Source: an uncultured Bacilli bacterium (GTDB lineage: Bacteria; Bacillota_I; Bacilli_A; RF39; UBA660). From it: a DNA stretch of 47,821 bases. Position 1 is the first letter of the stretch. Each line of letters opens with the position of its first letter. The stretch is taken from positions 1 to 47,821 of the forward strand of contig CAOOMX010000005.1 of assembly GCA_948497845.1 (NCBI GenBank). The letters run 5' to 3'. Below are positions 42,964 through 47,821 of this stretch, in pieces. The notes under the pieces were generated by a model. That model was not told the DNA's origin. It did not search any database and saw nothing but the letters and a program-made list of their open reading frames with translations. A program made the position numbers and the translations under genes.

Positions 42964-43615
42964 ACACAAACTTATATCCTATCGCTCTTACTGTTACAAT
43001 GTAATCTTTATACTTGCCTAAATGCTTCCTTAAAGTCTTTACATGCGTATCAATTGTTCTATCATCCCCATAAAAATCAAAGCCCCAAATATTACTTAAT
43101 AAAGATTCCCTTGTTAATGCTACATTTTTATTATCTATAAAATACTTTAATAAATCATATTCCTTAGGTGTTAAATATATCTTTTTTCCATCTATGTACA
43201 CATCATGTGCTATATTATCTATCTTAATACCATCAATTATATAAACATCTTCTTTTGTTTCTTTTCTCTTCGTTATAGCTTTTATTCTAGCTACCAATTC
43301 CTTTGGACTAAATGGCTTAGTTACATAATCATCTATTCCTAAGTCAAAGCCGATTAGCTTGTCGTACTCTTCTGCCCGAGCTGAAAGTAAAATGCATGGA
43401 ATATCCTTTATTTTCTTTATTTCCCTATAGGACGAATAACCGTCCATTTTCGGCATCATTATATCCATAATGATTATGTCAAAGTCTTCTTCTTTTACTA
43501 AGTCTAGCGCTAGGGCTCCGTTATCTGCTTCTTTTATTGTATAACCTTCTAACATTAAATACTCTTTAATAACATCTCTTATTAACTTTTCATCATCTAC
43601 TACTAAGACTTTCAT
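42941..43615 (-). CDS. OmpR/PhoB-family response regulator
   Basis: DNA-binding partner of the histidine kinase. I chose the ATG at 43615 (MKVLVVDDEKLI), which follows GAGGTG; a 19-codon extension upstream lacks this. 224 residues. Receiver domain with the acidic pocket DDE (7-9), phosphoacceptor D51 in IIMDIMMP and the switch lysine in DDYVTKPFSPKE; then a winged-helix domain with LTPKEYDLLKYF and RTIDTHVKTLRKHLG. A TATAAT at 43635-43640 lies about 20 bases before the start. Targets unknown. Confidence 0.96.
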   Translation of the reverse strand: MKVLVVDDEKLIRDVIKEYLMLEGYTIKEADNGALALDLVKEEDFDIIIMDIMMPKMDGYSSYREIKKIKDIPCILLSARAEEYDKLIGFDLGIDDYVTKPFSPKELVARIKAITKRKETKEDVYIIDGIKIDNIAHDVYIDGKKIYLTPKEYDLLKYFIDNKNVALTRESLLSNIWGFDFYGDDRTIDTHVKTLRKHLGKYKDYIVTVRAIGYKFVYEDKEKE

Positions 43616-43659
43616 GTTTACACCTCTATTTCTTATTATAATGTATTTTTGTGAAAAAG

Positions 43660-43691
43660 AAATGAAAACCATTAGTTTTTACTAATGGTTT
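43660..43691 (-). terminator. terminator-like hairpin after the first YtxH gene
   Basis: The 10-bp stem AAACCATTAG (43666-43675) with CTAATGGTTT (43682-43691). The T-tract on the minus strand is interrupted, so it is a moderate terminator. It separates ytxH from the regulator gene downstream. Confidence 0.6.
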
Positions 43692-43699
43692 GCCTCTTT

Positions 43700-44119
43700 T
43701 TAATTACTTTCTAATTTTTCTTTTATTTTCTTTAATGCATTAGATGTGGCTTCTTTTAATTCTTTTGTAGTCTTTTCTAATATAGGAGTTCCTTTTTCTT
43801 TAGCTAATTTGTATAAATCTTCTGCCTTTTTTTCTATTTTCTTAGCTTTTTCTTTAGCTACTTTAAGAACTTTTTCTTTATCTAATTCTTTTAACTCCTC
43901 TTCTATTTCATTTACTTTATTTGTTATCTTTTTTCTTACATCTTCTACTTTTATTTCTTTAGCATGCTCAATAATCTCTTTGGCTTTTTTGGCAATATCC
44001 TCTCTTGTTTCTTTTCCACTTTTAGGGGCAAAAAGCACTCCTAAAGTAGCTCCTACTGTCGCTCCAGCGATGAACTTCCCTACTGTACCTTTTTTCAATT
44101 TAATCTCCTTCTTTCTCAT
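43700..44119 (-). CDS. YtxH-domain protein (paralogue A)
   Basis: 139 residues. The N-terminus has the YtxH domain: a small hydrophobic, glycine-rich helix GKFIAGATVGATLGVLFAPKSG followed by KETRED. The rest is a long Lys/Glu-rich helix, probably a coiled coil, with ELKELDKEKVLKVAKEKAKK and GTPILEKTTKELK. YtxH proteins are small, membrane-associated general-stress proteins in Bacillus, of unknown mechanism. It is close (about 70% by eye) to paralogue B at 46686-47084, on the other side of the sigma-like gene. Confidence 0.9.
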   Translation of the reverse strand: MRKKEIKLKKGTVGKFIAGATVGATLGVLFAPKSGKETREDIAKKAKEIIEHAKEIKVEDVRKKITNKVNEIEEELKELDKEKVLKVAKEKAKKIEKKAEDLYKLAKEKGTPILEKTTKELKEATSNALKKIKEKLESN

Positions 44120-44191
44120 TTATCATATCCTTTGTTTATGAAATATATGTGAAGAAAACCCTTAAATATACAATTCTTTTACATTTGTTGT

Positions 44192-46612
44192 TTATATAGC
44201 TTTCGTAGAATTTCGTCTTACTAAATAAGAGGCTCCATTTCTATTGGGCGGTAAACTACTTAATAGTAAAAATACACGTCTTAATTCACTTGCTGTCATA
44301 AGTACACTTTCTCTTATACCAAAAAGAGATACTAAACTTCTTTTCGTACCATTATTTAATTGTTGATTATATCTTCTTAAAATGGCAATAACTTCTTCTT
44401 TAGAGGAATAATCTACTAAAAATATATAATTATATGTCCATTTTATTAAATCATATAGTATTTCTTTATTTATTATTGCACTTTTGCCATTAATCCCTTC
44501 TTTTCTTTCAAAATAGGTAGAATACGTTTTTCTTCTTCTTTCTGACATGCTATCTTTAAATGCATCATAATAAGCTTTTATTTGCTCATGCGTAAATCCT
44601 TTTTCTTTGATTAATCCGTCTTGTAACTTGCAAATGCTTAACATAAAATTGCTAACAACAATTAAAAATTGTCTTTCATTAACATCTAATTTTTCTTCCT
44701 CAATGATTTCTTCTATAGTACGTCCATTTAAACTTTCTTGATTCATATAGGCCTCGAAAAAACGCTTTGCCGCCTCTAGGCTTCCATAAAAGGGTATTTG
44801 AGGATCATCTTTGGCTTCTTCATAAAAGCCAAAATCAAATCTCTTTGCATCAGGATTATCACCCATCGCTTTTATTTCTCTTTTTAATTTTCTCATGATA
44901 TAAGCAATTTTATCAAATGTTGTCCCATGCTTTTTAGCTAATTCTTCATATGATAATCCATTTTTAAAATAATCTGTTAGTAAGATACGATGACTCTTTT
45001 TAAAATATCTTAAGAAGGGTACAACATCCAACTCATAGTTTGTTTTTCCTTCTAATTCTCCTGCTAGATATTTTTTAACTTTTAAAATCGCATTTATATA
45101 TTTTCTATATATATTATCTATACCACCTTCATAATCCCCAAGTTCAATATAAGGATATCCTCCCACTCCATTTAATGCGCAGATTAATTTTCTATCTTCT
45201 TCACTTATAGGCAACCTCTCATCTTTCATAATTTTTTCTAATTGGCTTCTTTTAAAAAAGGCTATCCTCTGTTTGGTTGCTCCAAAGGCTTTATCTAAAC
45301 CTATTTTTTTACCTTTTAAATTATTAATGATATTGTATAGTCTGTGATATAAGGTATTCAATGTTATTCCATACTTTTCTTGTAATCGGGCTTTCGTTAA
45401 TATTATACCTTCCTCATTAAAGGCGCATTTTATACCAAAATATAAACTTATAAATTCTTTATCTTGATCTGTTAATAAACTCTCAGCAGGATGACTAAAT
45501 ATTTCCTCTTTAATGTCTTCTTCAGTTAGTGTAACATCTTTTATTTTATAATTAAAAAATAATTTATTAAATCGGGCAATTACTCTATTAACTTCTGCAT
45601 TCTTTTTGCCTACCGTCTTAGCTATTGCAGGATTTTCTAAACCTTCTATATATTTTAATATGATTATTTCTTGTTCTTTTTCATCAAAATAATCAACACT
45701 ACCAAAATATTCGCTTAGAACTTCTCTTGTAATAGTACTCGGTGTAGCCATACCCAATCGATATTCATCTAATTTCTTTAAACCTAACATTATTATGGCT
45801 GATACACGACTTTTTGTAATTTTTTTTGCTCTGCTTATTTCCTCATAAGATTTACCATCAATTACATGCATATGTAATATTTCCCTCGTATAAGATGGTA
45901 AAACATAAGTTTTATCTCTAATAAGAGGTTCATATATATCTCTATCTATTATTTTTTTAATATTTGTTTTATAGTATAGGCTTTTTATTAAACTTTTAGC
46001 ATTAGCTAACTTGGATCCTATTTTAACGTTATCTTTATGCAATTTTTGCGCAATCTCACCAGCATCTAAAGGTGGACCATCTATACCATAATATAAGTTC
46101 AATATTTCAATATATTCATCATTTATGGCAGATCTGTACATTTTTAATACTTCTAAATATTCAGCTTTTGTAAAGTACTCATCGATGACACATAATCTTT
46201 CAATACCATAATACTTTTTCTCTAATTGATTTAATAAATAATATCTACTTAATGTAGATTCTTTATATTTTTCCCAAAATTGTTTTTCACTACCTTTACC
46301 AAATATAAAGCATTCTATAAATAATCTTTCTTCTTCACTATATTCATCTATTTCACTTAAATATACTGGATATAATTGATCTAAAGGTACAGGCTTTTCT
46401 TCTCTTCGGTAACCTAACATTGTAATATTTACATCCATTTCAATATATTCTCTTGCTATAACTTCATAATTGGGTACAGCAAAATACCTATCCAATAACC
46501 TTTGATCATCTTCATCAAAGGCAAAATATTCTGGATATTCCGCTTTAAAGGCATCTAAAGTATATTTTTCAAATCTCTCTTGTAATTGCATGATATCTAA
46601 TATTTTTTTCAT
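44192..46612 (-). CDS. giant protein built of tandem sigma-region-4-like modules
   Basis: 806 residues with no sigma region 2. I see about eight copies of a ~45-60-residue pattern: an acidic helix with hydrophobic start (for example YTREILHMHVIDGKSYEEIS), a helix-turn-helix and a closing basic helix (LKKL-type). Approximate modules: 31-75, 91-138, 163-215, 238-287, 308-356, 378-436, 470-517, 535-583. The match to sigma-70 region 4 is clearest in 163-215 (IEILNLYYGIDG), 238-287, 308-356 (EQEIIILKYIEGLENPAIAK) and 535-583 (NGLSYEELAKKHGTTFDKI). The last ~220 residues look helical without clear repeats. The start has a promoter and GGTGAG. It is flanked by YtxH paralogues. Confidence 0.8.
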   Translation of the reverse strand: MKKILDIMQLQERFEKYTLDAFKAEYPEYFAFDEDDQRLLDRYFAVPNYEVIAREYIEMDVNITMLGYRREEKPVPLDQLYPVYLSEIDEYSEEERLFIECFIFGKGSEKQFWEKYKESTLSRYYLLNQLEKKYYGIERLCVIDEYFTKAEYLEVLKMYRSAINDEYIEILNLYYGIDGPPLDAGEIAQKLHKDNVKIGSKLANAKSLIKSLYYKTNIKKIIDRDIYEPLIRDKTYVLPSYTREILHMHVIDGKSYEEISRAKKITKSRVSAIIMLGLKKLDEYRLGMATPSTITREVLSEYFGSVDYFDEKEQEIIILKYIEGLENPAIAKTVGKKNAEVNRVIARFNKLFFNYKIKDVTLTEEDIKEEIFSHPAESLLTDQDKEFISLYFGIKCAFNEEGIILTKARLQEKYGITLNTLYHRLYNIINNLKGKKIGLDKAFGATKQRIAFFKRSQLEKIMKDERLPISEEDRKLICALNGVGGYPYIELGDYEGGIDNIYRKYINAILKVKKYLAGELEGKTNYELDVVPFLRYFKKSHRILLTDYFKNGLSYEELAKKHGTTFDKIAYIMRKLKREIKAMGDNPDAKRFDFGFYEEAKDDPQIPFYGSLEAAKRFFEAYMNQESLNGRTIEEIIEEEKLDVNERQFLIVVSNFMLSICKLQDGLIKEKGFTHEQIKAYYDAFKDSMSERRRKTYSTYFERKEGINGKSAIINKEILYDLIKWTYNYIFLVDYSSKEEVIAILRRYNQQLNNGTKRSLVSLFGIRESVLMTASELRRVFLLLSSLPPNRNGASYLVRRNSTKAI

Positions 46613-46632
46613 TGTCTCACCATTTGTTTTTT

Positions 46633-46660
46633 ATTATAACAAATTCCTAGAAAATTGCAA
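46633..46660 (-). promoter_or_regulatory. promoter of the multi-sigma4 gene
   Basis: On the minus strand TTGCAA (46655-46660), a 16-base spacer and TATAAT (46633-46638), about 20 bases before the ATG. It begins just after the preceding terminator. Confidence 0.7.
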
Positions 46661-46661
46661 A

Positions 46662-46687
46662 GAAAAAAGGTAACTAATTCATTACCT
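46662..46687 (-). terminator. terminator after the second YtxH gene
   Basis: The stem AGGTAA (46668-46673) with TTACCT (46682-46687) is followed by six Ts on the minus strand and overlaps the stop codon of the YtxH gene. Confidence 0.75.
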
Positions 46688-47084
46688 ATGCTTCTAATTT
46701 ATCTACTATTTTTTGTAAAGCTCCAGCTGTGGTTTGTTTTAGTTCTTTTGTTGTTTTTTCTAAAATAGGAGTTCCCTTTTCTTTTGCTAATTCATATAGT
46801 TCTTCTGCTTTTTTTTGAATTTTTTTAGCCTTTTGCTTAGCTATTTTTAATACTTTTTCTTTGTCTAATTCTTTTAATTCTGCTTGAATTTCTGCAACTT
46901 TTTGGTTAATCTTTTCTTTAACATCTTCAAACTTAATTTCTTTTGCTTGATCTATTATTTCTTTTAGCTTTTTAGAAAGTTCTTCTCTTGTTTCTTTTCC
47001 ACTTTTAGGTGCAAAAAGAATACCTAAGCCTGCTCCTAAAGCTGCTCCTGCAATAAATTTTCCCATTCCATTACTCTTCTTCAT
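46686..47084 (-). CDS. YtxH-domain protein (paralogue B)
   Basis: 132 residues: GKFIAGAALGAGLGILFAPK, KETREEL, then the Lys/Glu-rich helix with KEKVLKIAKQKAKK and GTPILEKTTKELK. Nearly the same plan as paralogue A at 43700-44119, so the pair arose by duplication. It starts 14 bases inside the end of the YtxG-like gene upstream and is the last gene of a three-gene operon (acidic protein, YtxG-like, YtxH). The conserved LEKTTKEL tail suggests a shared partner. Confidence 0.9.
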   Translation of the reverse strand: MKKSNGMGKFIAGAALGAGLGILFAPKSGKETREELSKKLKEIIDQAKEIKFEDVKEKINQKVAEIQAELKELDKEKVLKIAKQKAKKIQKKAEELYELAKEKGTPILEKTTKELKQTTAGALQKIVDKLEA

Positions 47085-47370
47085 AATTATTTTTTCCTTT
47101 CTTTAATTCTTTTCTTCTAAATAACTTACCAAATAAATTACTTGCTATATCCACAACTCTATCTGTCAATCCTGCTATCTTGTCAGTAGTAAAATCAATT
47201 ATACTAAAAATGGAGTTTAATGATTCTACTTTTTCATTGACATTATCTACTACCTTTTCAACTTTACTCATTGTTATTATAGTCTTTATCCCTAATATTA
47301 TTCCTACTATTAATAAGGCAATTAATAGAATGTATATTACTAAAGGTAAAAATGAAAGCCAAAATTCCAT
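47071..47370 (-). CDS. YtxG/DUF948-like membrane protein
   Basis: 99 residues. An N-terminal span (about 5-30, FLPLVIYILLIALLIVGIILGI) is followed by a helical region with the DUF948 pattern VEKVVDNVNEKVESLNSI and DFTTDKIAGLTDRVVDI, then a basic tail. In Bacillus a ytxG-ytxH operon has the same order, which supports both names. It shares one base with the upstream gene (TAATG) and overlaps the YtxH gene by 14 bases. Confidence 0.85.
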   Translation of the reverse strand: MEFWLSFLPLVIYILLIALLIVGIILGIKTIITMSKVEKVVDNVNEKVESLNSIFSIIDFTTDKIAGLTDRVVDIASNLFGKLFRRKELKKGKNNYEEE

Positions 47371-47821
47371 TAGAATTCACCGTCCTCTCTTGAATCATAC
47401 ATTGAATCAATTAAATCAAATAAATCATTTTCTAAAGTATCATCATCTTCAAATTCTTCTTTTGTCTGTTTTTCCTTTTCTTTTGGATGATTTATCAATT
47501 CTTCTAATTCTTCATCTATTTCATCATATTCTTTTCCGCTTGTTTCGCTTGGACTATCAACATCTATGGTAACATCTGATGTATCCTCTAAAAGTTCATC
47601 TATTGTTTTAACTTTTTGTACTTTTTCTTCTAAAGGTTCTTCTACTTTTACTGTTACCGTTTCTTCTTCATAAAACGTTTCTTTTGGTTCTTCTATTTCC
47701 GGGGATTCAAAAGCCTTTTTTCGTACACTATCTATGTCTAAACTATCCATATAAGGATCTCTTTTATCTTTAATATCTTCTACTTTATAATCTTCATTTA
47801 GTACACCATATACTGGAGATA
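47370..47821 (-). CDS. acidic hypothetical protein, C-terminal part
   Basis: The frame is open past the right edge of the window, so the N-terminus is missing; 149 codons are visible. It opens with SPVYGVLNEDYKVEDIKDK and then becomes a very acidic, low-complexity region rich in Glu, Asp, Thr and Ser (ETFYEEETVTVKVEEP; DDTLENDLFDLIDSMYDS). There is no membrane segment in the visible part. It starts the operon that continues into YtxG- and YtxH-like genes. I do not recognise the family. Confidence 0.65.
   Translation of the reverse strand, partial: SPVYGVLNEDYKVEDIKDKRDPYMDSLDIDSVRKKAFESPEIEEPKETFYEEETVTVKVEEPLEEKVQKVKTIDELLEDTSDVTIDVDSPSETSGKEYDEIDEELEELINHPKEKEKQTKEEFEDDDTLENDLFDLIDSMYDSREDGEF

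Noticed and set aside
1..47821. CRISPR arrays, tRNA or rRNA genes
   Set aside because: I saw no regularly spaced repeats, no tRNA-like cloverleaf and no rRNA sequence; short tRNA-like segments could be missed by eye.
47370..47821. Paralogy between the acidic proteins at 25369-26274 and 47370-47821
   Set aside because: Similarity is of acidic composition only; I found no aligned motif shared by both.

Overview
The window is strongly AT-rich chromosomal DNA from a low-GC Firmicute with the standard genetic code: TGA is used as a stop, for example at the lta synthase-like/topA junction. Gene order and content (rbgA-rnhB-topA, trmD-rimM, dacB-spmA-spmB, clpB under a CIRCE operator, YtxG/YtxH, many short membrane proteins, secreted proteins with a YAYF-type signal) fit an uncultured gut member of the Bacilli, perhaps of the RF39/Erysipelotrichia-like groups. 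That placement is inference. Cell-wall genes (ddl, murF, uppP, dacB, lepB) show it is walled and not a mycoplasma, although its ClpB is short like the mycoplasma form.

Layout. 1-764: right part of an IS91-like element with a small zinc-ribbon passenger. 866-1141: an apparently complete, undescribed small-RNA unit on the minus strand with its own promoter, branched fold and terminator. 1156-6677: operon rbgA-rnhB-lta synthase-like-topA. 6678-12620: an accessory island between rbgA and lepB. It carries a RhuM gene, a HEPN gene broken by one base, a degenerate second copy of the rbgA 5' end, and a graveyard of decayed acetyltransferase, antirepressor, HAD and hypothetical genes; only RhuM and one acetyltransferase look intact. 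12635-13255: an intact but divergent HAM1-like gene. 13377-16590: rplS-lepB, a 693-residue unknown membrane protein and a 28-residue peptide.

16636-20400: one long operon, mscL - YgjP-like protease - TrmH-type methylase - rimM - trmD - unknown - single-repeat InlB-like protein, with a clear promoter and terminator. 20432-22631: clpB with CIRCE. 22676-25380: a frameshifted YAYF-type surface protein diverging from a small HTH regulator, with a perfect 38-bp palindrome between them. 25369-32593: a tail-anchored acidic protein, a ferredoxin with a cysteine-rich tail, ddl, membrane-anchored murF, an alpha/beta hydrolase, a pseudouridine synthase, and an ABC-type pair whose ATPase has lost its catalytic motifs. 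32719-36521: a bitopic SleB-like protein and dacB-spmA-spmB.

36611-41400: an unknown protein, a lipoprotein, a DUF3603-like gene, a lipoprotein cyclophilin, a PLC-like protein and uppP. 41575-43615: a two-component system. 43700-47821: two YtxH paralogues flanking a giant protein of about eight sigma-region-4-like modules, then YtxG and a partial acidic protein.

The most novel items are the giant multi-sigma4 protein, the small-RNA unit beside topA, the HEPN/RhuM island bracketed by rbgA 5' copies, the dead ABC ATPase, and the ferredoxin with a metallothionein-like tail.
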